A stretch of 64,000 bases of DNA from Rotaria sp. Silwood1 (taxonomy: Eukaryota; Rotifera; Eurotatoria; Philodinida; Philodinidae), in the NCBI GenBank assembly GCA_905250075.1, contig CAJNOP010000003.1, forward strand, positions 2,120,395-2,184,394, read 5' to 3'. The translations under genes were made by a program, and so were the position numbers. Below, piece after piece: positions 1 through 11,229 of this stretch (position 1 is the first letter of the stretch; each line of letters opens with the position of its first letter). The notes beneath the pieces are model-generated. The model worked only from the letters and a program-made list of their open reading frames with translations. It did not search any database and was not told the DNA's origin.

Positions 1-1483
1 ACCATCTCTAGTTGCCATCAAACCTCCTATCATATAGTATGTATTCAATATAAATTTACACAATAAATCTTTGCACCGAGAAATCTAATATTTTCTAGGA
101 ATGTTTTGAAAACATCGAATTTAATGACATATACGACCACAATTAGCTTGATGAAAAGATTGAAAATCATGTTATTATAAATAATAATTAATAATTAAAT
201 ATTAATTTTTATTTATTTACCAGTGTTCGTCATCGTTTAAATAATATTAATATAAAGTTTTTTCCAGAAATATAGAATGTTTTTTTTTTGATTATTTATA
301 GTCATGCACGTTTACTTTAGAATAGGTTGAATTGGTATTTTAAAGAATGAATCGATAATTTTCAATATGAATCAAGATTGATTTATATACGATTTCAAAT
401 TTCTTTTAGTGTAATCTCAATGTGTTGCCGTTGACAAAAACAATTTGAAATTTTAAGAAAATGCTAAAACTATTTCGAAATAATGTTGTCATAAAAATCG
501 TTTTTTTTCATTTGTCTTAAGTGTGAAGTTGTAGTATTTATAGTAACAAAATTCTCATTACCATGCTAATGATACTTTCTGCAACAACAGCCATCAAAGT
601 GAAGCAATTGTCACAATATAAAACCAATTATAGAACAAAAAAACACCAATTGAAAAATTAGCTGCAGTAACTATTTTGTATCTGCGTAATACGGGCACTA
701 TTTTAAACTAATTCATAATTGATAAAGATCAATGAAAAAATATTCAGATATGACAAAAGATGATCTTCTTTGATATACAACTTTAAAATTTATTTTTTCT
801 CTGTCTGTATGCATGATTATGATTATATACTAAATACTTTTTTAAAATCCTCATCAAGTTCTATCGAATATTAAATAAACTCATTTTCTTTAATTCAACT
901 TAGTTGATAAGAGAATATGAATAACTTGGTATTGGAAAGATACATCAAAAAATGTATGTACTTGTAGAGTTGAATGAATTTTCCCAGTATGGTCTAAGAG
1001 CTTGTGCTGCTAATTTGAATGATATAGTGACAATGAATAAGAAAGATTTTGATTAATTATATTTATTATCAACTTATTTTCATAACATTGTTCATCGATT
1101 TCAAAAATAAAATATTTCTCAAATCATCAGAATATCTATTTATCGAAAATATTGCTTTTCTTTGTGTTGTCACAAGACTTTGACAATTTCACATAGAATA
1201 TGAGTCATAAGATTTACTTATTACCAAAGCCCACAAGTTTCTAATAAATTTGTGTCATAAAACAGTTGATAATTCAAGTTAGTTATTGAGTGGGAAAAAA
1301 GCATCAATAGTTTTCTTTAATCATTTGTATCCTTGTACAGCAATTTTTATTATTAAACATCATTAAAATTGTAAAATAAATAAAAAAGCATTTCAACAAC
1401 TTTATTCTTTTTCCAACTTAACCAGTTTACTGGGTTTCATTTTGTTTAAATATGATAAAAATGAATCACACAGAAGATTAATT

Positions 1484-1522
1484 AAGTCGGCTGACCGCAC
1501 GAAGTGCAGGCAGAGCCGACTT
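1484..1522. repeat. Nested hairpin, GC-rich
   Basis: AAGTCGGCT at 1484-1492 is the exact reverse complement of AGCCGACTT at 1514-1522. The loop itself contains GCAC-GAA-GTGC, so a second short stem stacks inside the first. The block is clearly more GC-rich than its surroundings. Function unknown; it could be a structured RNA or the remnant of a repeat end. Confidence 0.5.
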
Positions 1523-1732
1523 ATTGCTTTTCACTCGCTTAGTTGCCATGACAAGTTCTTCTTCTTCTTCCTCTCAACACATGAGTCACGGTTCGAGTCA
1601 GCCACTCGTTCTCAGCTCCTGACTATCATTTTTAATCGAAAAAAAGTTTGGCGAGATCCTGAGAACGCGACGAGTGCACATCTGAAATCCGTTTTTTCGA
1701 AATTCGGTGGCGTTCGGGAGATGTAGAAATGC

Positions 1733-2593
1733 CGAAAATGAATAATTAACAGCTGATAGTTTCCTTATAAGGATATGCATGATTCAATCTTAGATGAACA
1801 TTCACATCTAGGATGGTAAATGCATACATATTTTAATTAATTATCGCCTTGTGCAACTTAAAATCGTTCATGATAAAGTCTGAAACTTGTAGAGAATTTT
1901 TTCGAATGGCGACCAAGCGATTGCAATAAACATAGAGAAAAACGATAATTAACAGCTGATAGTTCCTTTATATGATGATGAATGATTCAATGTTGAACCA
2001 ACCATTTATATGTAAAGCATTAAATGCATGTATATGTTGTGTAGGCAAAATTGAAATTCAGGCAAATTTTAAATTTGCCTAGGCAAAATTGAAATTTTAC
2101 TTTTGCCCAGTCAAAATTAAAATTTCAATTTTGCCTGGACATTGCTTGGGCAGAATTGAAATTTCAATTTTTCATGGGCAAAATTAAAATACAGCTAGGA
2201 ATAAATTCATACAATCACGTTCTTTATCAAAAATAAAAGAGACTAATATGGGTGAATAGATTAAAAGATTTTGTTGAATTGTATTCTCTTGGAAATGTTT
2301 AATTAAATGAAGAAGTATTTTTCAATAATAAAGTTTTTCTATTCAGATTTTAATTTTTTCATTGTATGAATTTATTTCTAGCTATATTTTAATTTTGCCT
2401 AGGCAAAATTGAAGTTTCAATTCTGCCCAAGCAATGTCTAGGCAAATTTAAAATTTGCCTGAATTTTCAATTTTGCCTACAACATATGTTTTAATTAATT
2501 GTCGCCTTCTGCGATCTAAAATCATTCGTCATGATGTCTCGAACGTCGGAGAAAAATTTTCGAATGGCTACCAAACAATGAGCTATCAATTTA
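1733..2593. repeat. Tandem duplication (unit about 205 nt), second copy split by an element
   Basis: The first unit runs about 1733-1937. The second runs about 1938-2037 and resumes at 2484-2593 after the inserted element. Shared landmarks in the same order are ATTAACAGCTGATAGTT, ATGATTCAAT, TAAATGCAT, TTTTAATTAATT, TCGCCTT and TTTTCGAATGGC. The copies have diverged by substitutions and small indels, so the duplication is not recent. The first copy gives the uninterrupted (empty-site) arrangement. Confidence 0.75.
2038..2483. mobile_element. MITE-like element with long terminal inverted repeats
   Basis: The left arm 2038-2216 and the right arm 2361-2483 are imperfect inverted copies. Both begin with a (T)GTAGGCAAAATTGAAA sequence at the outer end and finish inward with AAATTCATACAAT. 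The left arm carries an extra internal duplication of the AGGCAAAATTGAAATT subunit, which recurs many times. ATATGT flanks both ends (2032-2037 and 2484-2489) and is a likely target-site duplication. No coding capacity. It sits inside the second unit of the tandem duplication. The superfamily is not assigned. Confidence 0.8.
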
Positions 2594-2608
2594 AAAGAAT
2601 TGAACATC

Positions 2609-2667
2609 TAGTCTGCAGTCAGCCGACATTCCATCCAGCGCGCAGCGCTGAATGGCAGTCTAGTCTA
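2609..2667. repeat. Long imperfect palindrome upstream of the P450-like promoter
   Basis: CTAGTCTGC at the left pairs with GCAGTCTAG at the right with one mismatch. The centre pairs CCAT-CAGCGC with GCGCTG-ATGG. It lies about 60 nt upstream of the TATA box at 2726. It could be a cis-regulatory palindrome or a mobile-element end. Confidence 0.45.
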
Positions 2668-2725
2668 TGATTCATTTATCGTTTCCTTGACAGCAATGAC
2701 AGTGGGGAAAAACCCACTATCCTGG

Positions 2726-2731
2726 TATAAA
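2726..2731 (+). promoter_or_regulatory. TATA box of the P450-like gene
   Basis: TATAAA lies 137 nt upstream of the start codon at 2868, in a locally GC-richer stretch. An initiator-like pyrimidine/A site lies roughly 30 nt downstream. Confidence 0.5.
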
Positions 2732-2867
2732 TTGTGTTCATACCAATTAGTTTGACACATTTAATTCGATATTTGCAGTTAGTAAATCATTGAATATCTT
2801 GATACTATTTAACATAACCAATTTGATTCAGTGCTCTTCATTTTTCTCGGTTTATTGTGACTATTAA

Positions 2868-4049
2868 ATGGCTGTACTATTGATAATCATTACTATTGCT
2901 GTCTGTAGCATCTTAAGATGGATCATTCACTTGCTTCAAAACAAAAAGAAACAATCGATTATTATATTGACTGGTGATAAGGCACATGACATACTAAAAT
3001 CAAGTGATTACAGTCGACACAAACCTAATGAATGGCTTATAGATACTTTGTCTATTGTAAATCCATTTACCATTAATGATGAATCACTGTTGAACACATT
3101 TAAAAATAAAGTCATTAAAACATTAGCAAGTTGGAATGATGAAAAACAGTATGAAAAACTTGTTTCAACAATTGAAAATCGAATTAAATATCGACTTTTA
3201 TTATTAAAATTACATAATTCGAAGTTTTATTTATCAAAATTAGTCAAACAAGTTACATTAGACTCATTTCTGTTGAGTATTCTTAATGTCAATGCTAACG
3301 AAGAACTTCTTACAGAATTACCTGACTTAATTATTCATTTGTGGAAAAATTGTCATGATAAAAATGCTCAAAATCGTTTACAACAATTACTTGTAGCCAA
3401 TAAATATCAATTTTCTCAATCGGATACTTGGCAACAAATTCAAACTATATTATCTAATCATTCAAATATTATTTCAAAAATAGCAATAAATGATTTTGAT
3501 GAAAAAATTTCTAATCCATTGAATATTATCATTCCCGGATGGGAAACCATGTGGCGGGTTGTATTTTATTCATTACTTGAACTACTTCGTCAACCAAAAT
3601 TACTTAGTGAACTACGTTTACAATTAAATAATCATTCGAAATCTTATCGAAATTGTCTTTTACTGAAATGGATTCTAAAAGAAACATTACGATTATATCC
3701 ACCAACTAAAAATATCTATCGAACAAATGTGAAAACTGGTCAAAATGTATGCATTAGTGTTCTAAAGATTCATCGTGATAAAAATGTATGGGGTTTTGAT
3801 GCACTTGATTTTAATCCTTATCGTTTTAACAAAGAACTAACTGCTCAACAAGAAAAATCTTATTTACCATTTTCAATATCTTGTCCAGCTCGATTTAGTT
3901 TTGCTTATACATTTGCAGGTGCAATCGTAGCTGAAATCCTTAAATATTGTTCTACTTTTAATGTTGCTGAAGAATCAACACCATTACCTAGCGATCAGTT
4001 ATTAGACTTAGCCCGTAATTCATATAACGATTTGCTTACAATCATGTAA
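2868..4049 (+). CDS. Cytochrome P450-like protein lacking the heme-ligand cysteine, intronless
   Basis: A single exon encodes 393 aa, about 100 residues shorter than a typical microsomal P450. Residues 1-23 form an N-terminal hydrophobic anchor as in ER P450s. The I-helix oxygen-pocket motif appears as P223-G-W-E226-T227, where the family has A/G-G-x-D/E-T. The K-helix ExxR is intact (E272, R275), followed by YPP. A meander-type HRDKNVWG...F.P.RF segment is present. In the heme loop the family pattern PFxxGxRxCxGxxFA reads P-F-S...R342-F-S344-F-A-Y-T-F-A, so the proximal cysteine is a serine and the glycycl position after it is alanine. A cysteine two residues before P-A-R does not fit the ligand position. 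All other parts remain open, so a non-canonical or non-catalytic role is possible. The lack of introns among intron-rich neighbours hints at retroposition or horizontal acquisition. It converges on CFAP210. Confidence 0.8.
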   Translation: MAVLLIIITIAVCSILRWIIHLLQNKKKQSIIILTGDKAHDILKSSDYSRHKPNEWLIDTLSIVNPFTINDESLLNTFKNKVIKTLASWNDEKQYEKLVSTIENRIKYRLLLLKLHNSKFYLSKLVKQVTLDSFLLSILNVNANEELLTELPDLIIHLWKNCHDKNAQNRLQQLLVANKYQFSQSDTWQQIQTILSNHSNIISKIAINDFDEKISNPLNIIIPGWETMWRVVFYSLLELLRQPKLLSELRLQLNNHSKSYRNCLLLKWILKETLRLYPPTKNIYRTNVKTGQNVCISVLKIHRDKNVWGFDALDFNPYRFNKELTAQQEKSYLPFSISCPARFSFAYTFAGAIVAEILKYCSTFNVAEESTPLPSDQLLDLARNSYNDLLTIM

Positions 4050-4065
4050 TTTTATCGATCAATCA

Positions 4066-4071
4066 TTTATT
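4066..4071 (-). promoter_or_regulatory. Poly(A) signal of CFAP210
   Basis: TTTATT on the plus strand is AATAAA on the minus strand, 78 nt beyond the CFAP210 stop. It lies between the P450-like stop and that gene's own poly(A) signal, so the two transcripts overlap at their 3' ends. Confidence 0.5.
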
Positions 4072-4095
4072 GTTTCTTTTTGTATATATTGTGTG

Positions 4096-4101
4096 AATAA
4101 A
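4096..4101 (+). promoter_or_regulatory. Poly(A) signal of the P450-like gene
   Basis: AATAAA 47 nt after the stop codon at 4047-4049. Cleavage would be expected near 4115-4130, close to or inside the last coding exon of the opposing gene, which ends at 4149. Confidence 0.6.
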
Positions 4102-4148
4102 AGTGATAAAAAAAATAAAGGATACAAAAAAAAGGAAGCTGATGTTTA

Positions 4149-7100
4149 TTATTTATTTGGAATATCCCATTGAAAACCTAAATGTTTCTTCGTTTCATCT
4201 AATGTCTTTTTATCTTGACTACCAGGTTTTTTCTCACCATTTCCATTTATTGGTGTATCAGTTTTCTTGTAAGCATGGTTTAATTGATCAAAACGTTTTA
4301 TTTCATCAGTAACAACCTGAATTAAATTTCAACTGATTGAAAATTATATAAATATTTAAGACTTACTCGTTTCATTGGATAAGTATTACGACCATTTTCT
4401 TCCATATATGATATAACACGTCCTGTATAATCTTGATATTGTTGTTTTTCTACTTCATTCATATGTCTGTCCATTTGTATTTCATCCATTTCACTTGCTT
4501 TCAAGTCTCGTTGACGATCTTTACGTTCTTGCTAAATAATTACGGAAAAAAGGTATGAGCGTCAAAACTTATTTTTCAAAAATGATTTCGTCAATTGTTC
4601 CAATGGAGATCGTTACATGAATGCTACATGATCGGTCGTTCCGAACATATTGGCAAATATATATGAACAGGGTTGTTGTTGATATTTTCTAGAGGTAAGA
4701 GGGAGAACGACATCCATTATGCCTTGTCTGTTCCCAATCTTATTCACTCGTAAAGACACTCTGCCGAGCTCTGGTTGCTATCCAAAGTTACAACGAAGCT
4801 ATAAAAAAACTAGCAAAAAGTGGAACAATTTAGAGAAAGAAGCCTCCCAATACTCCTAATCAGGACCGCTGTATATGATCTACTCAAGTTATATGTTTCT
4901 TGTTTTCATAGCTAAAGTCAAAAGCACATTCTGCACACGCAAGATTCATTCAATCTAAACTTTTTACTCACGAAGCATATAGACAATAATACAACCACTG
5001 AACACAAATCCTAGTCTAACATAATTTTCATCAATCGAAATAACAGTAACATTTAAACTCAATTACTATTCAAATGGGAAACATTTTCCGTAAAAACAAT
5101 CATTGCGAGTGTAGATTATGAACAGAAAGAATGATTGTCCATAATAATAAATTTACATTAAACTTTATCGTAGAGCGCTCAACCCGAATCAAAGAGTCAC
5201 TTGTTGAAGGTTTTCATCTTTATAGCTACTCTTTTTTTTTTCGTAGTCATAAAAATTATTACGAAACTATTCTAAAGGTTCAAATTCACTAGTCATTCAA
5301 CTGTATCGTATATGAAAAGAAAACATTCATTTTTGTGTGAAATAATTTAACTTACAGCCTGTTTCAAATGAAACTCTGCAGTAACTTGAGCATCTTGTAT
5401 ACGTTGTTTTTCTTTTTCCTGTTGATATAAAAGAAATAATCGATCAGATTCTGCTTTTTTTCTACGCATTTCAGCATCTTCACGTTCTTCCATTTCACGT
5501 TCAGCTTCATGTCGTTTCATCTATTCCAATCAAACAAATCTAAATACATCATTTAATAAAGAAAAAAAAATCTTCATACGGTTTCAAATCGATGTTTAGT
5601 AATCGATTCTCGCATTTTTTGTTGTTTTTCTAATTTTTCTTGTTCATCACGTAAGTCTTTCGCTTCTTTTTGTGCTCGAGCACGGAATATTTGCGTATCA
5701 TTATCAGCTTCAGCTCGTTTTTGTAATGAACCTAAATAACCAATCATATGATCACGTACTTCTTGTTTTTCTCTATATTAAACAAAAAAAAAAAGCCAAA
5801 ATATTATTTCATCAAAATAATTCATTTTCGATTATTTACTGATGAGCTTGAAGTTCTTTTTCACGTCTTAAACGAGCAATTTTCTTCTTTGCTTCAGCAT
5901 ATACACGAAGTTCATCATCTTCCTCCTAAAAGAAAACGTTTTTTTATCTTCTAAGTCAGAAAATTGATCCAAATTAATTTACTTCATCTATTTGTTGTTC
6001 CATTTGTTTAATTTTTTGTTTGTCATCAAGTACTTTATCATACATATTTTTAGTATCTTTTTGTGTTACTTTTTTAAAATGTTCTAATTCTAATTGTTCA
6101 AGTGCATATTGTTCAGCTAAACGTCGATATTCATCACCTTCTTGTTGATCTTTGTGTTTTTCTTGAATATGTTGAGTTTTACGTTGATCCATTCTTTAGA
6201 AAAATATGAATTGAAAATAAAAATCATTTCTATCAAAAAATAACGAAAAATTTCAATGATTAACTAACTGTGCAAGATGATATTTAGCCAAGTTTGCTCG
6301 ATCTCTATAAGACAAAACAAAAACCACGCAATTTATATTTTTGTTAGTTTCAAGAAAAAGAAATTTACTTTGCTTTGTTCTCAATTTTTTCTTGTTCAGT
6401 TTTATAAAATTCATTTTGAGCTTCTTGATAACGTTGACATTCTTCATTTTCATCTGCTTGACGCATTTGTTCAATACGTTTTTTCATTTCAATTTGTAAA
6501 TCACGTTCTTTCAAAACTTCAGTAAGTAACAATGCACTCTGAACAAAAAGGCAACGAAAAAAAAGTTATAATTTAAAAGAATAGACAATTAAAAAAAAAT
6601 TATCTTACATGAAATGTTCGAACACGATCTGTTTCATAATATTGTAATTGTTTTGCTTTTTCGATTTGTTCACGACGACGTTCAGCAGCTAATTTTTCTT
6701 CTTCAAGATCTAAAACTTTTTTTCTTTCTTCTTCTTCTTGATCACGAATTTTTTTCAATTCAAGTTTACGTTCTCTAGCACCCTTTTAAAAGACATTTAA
6801 TTCAAATTAAAATTCTTATTTATTAATTTTTGTTGGTTGTTTTACAATAATTGTATTTGGCCATTGTTTTGTTATTTGTGCTGAACGTTCAGCCATTTCT
6901 TTTTTTCTTTCAAGTTCTTGTCGAACAGCATCTTTATCACGTTGACGACGATCTAAATTATCATAGATTCGATTTAAATCACTTTTTGTTATTATGCACA
7001 TTCGACGAAGATCAGCAGCATCAGGTAAACGATGTTGTTCTGAACGATCATCTGGCGGACATGAAACTATTATAAAAAGTTTTATTTAAATCAAAAACGA

Positions 7101-7208
7101 TGCACAAGATTACAAACCAGATTGACTAAGTAGTGATGGTTTTTTTGGTCCAAGTTGATTATTACCATTAGTTTTCGTTGTAGGTATAGGTAAAGTTTTG
7201 ATCACCAT
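4149..7208 (-). CDS. CFAP210: CFAP210 (CCDC173) ciliary microtubule inner protein
   Basis: Eleven coding exons on the minus strand: 7118-7208, 6846-7066, 6609-6782, 6369-6538, 6269-6304, 5983-6193, 5840-5925, 5580-5772, 5356-5520, 4367-4531 and 4149-4316. They sum to 560 codons (559 aa; the vertebrate protein is about 550 aa). The product is charged coiled coil almost throughout, of the trichohyalin-plectin-homology type. Family-like signatures are LPDAADLRRM followed by a TKSDLNRI block, ETDRVRTFHSALLLTEVLKERD in the middle, and a C-terminal KHLGFQWDI. The family binds inside the doublet microtubules of motile cilia. All introns are short except intron 9 (4532-5355, 824 nt). A 3' splice acceptor lies 13 nt upstream of the ATG (7222-7223), so the 5' leader is either a separate exon or a spliced leader. 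Confidence 0.85.
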
Positions 7209-10200
7209 GATTGGAAACTATCTAAGATGAATAGAATAATGTTTTTGTAAATAAAAATACTGCCTATGAAAAACGTAAGCAATTGCCATTTTTATTTTTT
7301 GATTGATTAGATTACTAAGCAACGTTCAACGTGTTTTAAAGAACTTTTATAATAATTACTTAGTTCAAAAAATTGAACTTCATATTGTTGAAAAAATGAA
7401 ATACAAGAGATTGTATTATTTGATTCTTTTTTAATTCGAAACTTTTTCATGCTAGTATCTGGCGTCCTCTTCCCATTTATCAGACTGAGTTTTAGAAAAA
7501 ATCTATATCATATGCAATCATTCCAGAACAACAAAAGTAATTTGGAGTGATTACTACTGTTTCCAATCCCTTACAGAACTTTTTGAGTGCTCAAAACTTC
7601 TAACTATGGATAATGTACATGTCAAACAATTCAGTATGTTTTTGTGCAATTGAATTGATGAAAAATGATTCTTTTATGTGCATAATATTACTTCAATATT
7701 TTGTAATAGACATAATTTTATATTATATTATTCAATATTTTTAAGATTTTTTTTTGATTTTGAGTGTTATTTTTGATGCAATCAAATTAATGTCTATCTT
7801 ATTAATTTTAATTTTTCGTTTATGTATCGTTGAGTTTCTTTCAGAGGATTCATTTGATATATGAAATATACATTCAATGCAAAACGAAAGTGTACATTGC
7901 TTGTTTTCGTTACAAACGATAATATAAACGATCAAATGAAAATACTCGTAAATGAATCTTTATATAATGCAAAACCATCTATTATCAGTAGAAAATAGAT
8001 AAGAGATTAGAGAAAAAAGCAAGCTTGTGAACGTAAGATTTTATCGTATGATTGCATGTTGTTTTTTCTTTGCATAAGGGTCTACTGGAAAAAGTCACGT
8101 GGCAATACAAAATGAAAAAAAAATCACGATTACACAAAAACAACAATTCTTCATAATAAAAAGTATATTTCAATTGATGTTTTCTTTATTATTGTTCTTT
8201 TCTGTTCTTTACAATGACAAACTTAAATAAAAGTAAGCGAAGAATTCCAGTACTATAAAACCTTGAAAAGACGTCGTTTTATCACGATAATTTCTCGTAT
8301 TGAGGAGAGAGTCAACAAAGATTATTTTGTGGATTTCATATTATTAAGGACAAGTTAAAGAGAATAATAACAGGAAATTTAACCGACAGGAAGAGGAATA
8401 CATAAATGTCTAGTTCTTTTAAAATGTGCCTGAATTAACATCAGTTTCTACTTTAGTAGTATTTGCGATTTTGCAAACGAACAATTATAACAGCAGTTTC
8501 CGAATGTTTGCATAGTCTAAGATTGTTGTTCAATGAAACTTGGATCATGTACTACTGGAAGTCATGACCATGATTCTCGTAGTACTGCTGAATAGATGTA
8601 TGTTGTGTTGAATAATATTGATATTCACCAATGAAGATCAGTGTATTTGATTTTGTTATCGACATAAACCGATAAAAATAATTTTGAGTTGTTTTCTAGA
8701 GTATTTGATCCACCTATAGTATCCATCAGAATATGATTTAAAGTCCATATCGATGAATTTGATTTCCACAAGTGGTGAATCATCAAATTAAAACTTGAAC
8801 TGAAGAAATCAATCTTTTGCATGTACTTAGGTCTTAAAAGAGATTCACTATAAACAATGGATTTCGATCGACAACATATGATGAATTTGATAAAATATTG
8901 TCATGAAAAATTTGTTGACAGTGTACTACCCGATTACAATACATCAATAAACTGACTCGCAAATACTGATAATATGCACCCATTTTTGGTGGTGTGCATA
9001 TCATTATTTTTGCTATTCAATATTCAGTTGAGATGTAAACATCACAGAAGTCTGTATCCTATTTAAAATGAGTTTCTTGGTGCGAGATCTTTATCAAAAG
9101 ATTGTTCAACTTCACATCGAATAGTAAACTGAAGGCTGCTATCTCAATTGATTTATAATATACTGTGAGTAAGATTTATCCTGAACACACTTTAATCACA
9201 TGATGAAAACAAATTATAGCGTATTGATTTTTGCAATTCTTTTTATCAATTAGTAGAAACTATTGTTTTTATCTCCGTTTTGCACATTGAATTCTAAAGA
9301 ATTCTAATTCGATCAGTGCTATATTGGTAAATGCTATTGATCTCGCAATCTCATCGATATATTCAGTCAATATTCGTTATATTATTTATTGTCAAACAGA
9401 CGAAGAGTTTACTTTCTTGATCTACTCTGTGTTTTGTATTGATAAAATCAAACAAATTGGCAAGCACCAACGATCATTTGTGGCAAGTGGAAGTAACACC
9501 GACTAGTACTAGTCATAACAATTGACAACTTCGCAGACTGATCGCATGCATGCATGGATGGAAAAACATTTTCTAGAAATTTTCTTTTAAAACATTTGCA
9601 ATATATTCAAAAACTCTTCCTTCACATCGTATTGATTTAATCAATATCAAACAAAAGTATCATTTGGGATTTATGCCAATATGAACAGATACTTTATAAA
9701 AAATTTGTTTGATCAACTCGTTGCTGAGATTTTACAAGGATTAATCTTTCGACGCTGTTCTCATTTTAGAACTTCATGGTTGTTCTGGAGACGCTCGAAG
9801 CCATCTGTAGAAAACTACAAAAACAATCAATGTTTATCTTTCGTTCAAGTTATTATTCATATAATATAAATATCTAGGTACTCATTTCATAACAATTACA
9901 ACATGGTTCCCCCATGGTGGCAACATCCAAGTATATGGTACAAAAAAACAGTTGTCTAAATCTGTATTCATAGTAGCGTTGATATATAAATACCAAAAAC
10001 CAAAGATTCCATTACTTCAGTCTAGAATGTTACAGATACGTTCGCATATCAACATATATAATTATTTTGTGGATAACTTGATGAAGTCTATCATATCCAT
10101 GGAGTTGTTGTCATTTTCAGCTTCTGTATATTTATTTAGGAAATGTAAAAGAAAAAACGTGTAAACAACTTAAATTTCAAATTGATAAATACTATGAATG

Positions 10201-11229
10201 CATAATTTTAATCAAAACAGAATTACAAATCTCTGCCTGTTGAAAGAAAATATGAATCATCTCTAGTAACGATAGACATACAAAAAATTGAAAGACAATA
10301 AATAGCAATTCAAGCAGAATGAAATAGTATGCTTGTGAGATCATATCTGTCTGTGGGGCTTATCTGTACTTATAGTTTTATTTTCTTCCCTCTTAGATAT
10401 ATTCATGCATTATAATAAGAGTATAATGAACCAAGAAAAGATTATGGATTAGAAAAAAAAACAATGAATAGAATATTCAAATGTTATTGTAGCCTTATAC
10501 GAGAAGCTCTCAAGTGGATCCGTTTGGACCGCAAAACAATAATGAAAGGTTAATAATTCTTAATCATCTTAACCTTCAAAATTTTTGAGAGAACATTATA
10601 TTCGTAAAAAAAACGACTATATATTTTTTATTGATTCCAGAATAAGTATGATACGCATAAAAGACACATCGATGCAGAGAAAGTTCAATTCATTATCAAT
10701 GCGAATCCACAACACATATTCAAATATGTATTGCAAGACCATTGTTGACATTTCTATGTTGGAAGTACAGGAAAATTAGATTCTTTCTCTCTTGTTCTAC
10801 AGTTGTTTAGCAGATCTTTGAAAAAAAATGCAAAAGATGAACAGTGTCTTTTCAAAGAAATTGTTTAAAGTGCAATACAAAGTGATTTTGACATGCTTCG
10901 ACATCTGGCGTCCTCTTGTTTTTCAATATGTCTTTTGTTCCACATTCTTTCTGAACAATATAGAATCTTTTTCATCATTAAAGAAATCCTAGTAATTTCC
11001 TTGTTATATTACACTCTTGATTGTTTTCTTTTAGAAAGTAAACAGATGACACTAGTTGTAATTAAATGATAGTCATTGGTTTTTATTCACCATAATAAAC
11101 GAATGTTGTCTTTTCTTATTTCAATTGTATTTCATTCACGATTGTTTATTTTAATATCATGCATCATTACTAATTATATTGTTGTAATTTTGTTTTAGAA
11201 ATTTTGCTCCAGAAAATAAGACGTCATCG
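7209..11229. other. 4 kb intergenic region between CFAP210 and DNAJC8
   Basis: The two genes are divergent, so both promoters must lie here. I found no coding exon that I can support; open frames are under 70 codons and lack domains. A 15-nt sequence (ATCTGGCGTCCTCTT) is repeated in direct orientation at 7457-7471 and 10903-10917. A splice acceptor at 11197-11198 precedes the DNAJC8 start. Confidence 0.6.

Larger units (their letters stand above)
1..2867. other. Non-coding region upstream of the P450-like gene
   Basis: I see no supportable gene here; the open frames are short and have no recognisable domain. Positions 1-1440 are plain AT-rich sequence. From about 1480 the base composition rises, with several local inverted repeats (1484-1522 and 2609-2667). 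The stretch 1733-2593 is a tandem duplication interrupted by a small transposable element; these are listed separately. A TATA box at 2726-2731 marks the likely promoter of the gene that starts at 2868. Confidence 0.7.

Noticed and set aside
1442-1726. 94-residue open frame in the GC-richer block
   Set aside because: No domain, low-complexity Phe run and overlaps repeats; the composition alone explains its length.
8625-8822. Possible fragment of an F-box/LRR-like protein on the minus strand
   Set aside because: Only a vague resemblance, no F-box motif, and stops on both sides.
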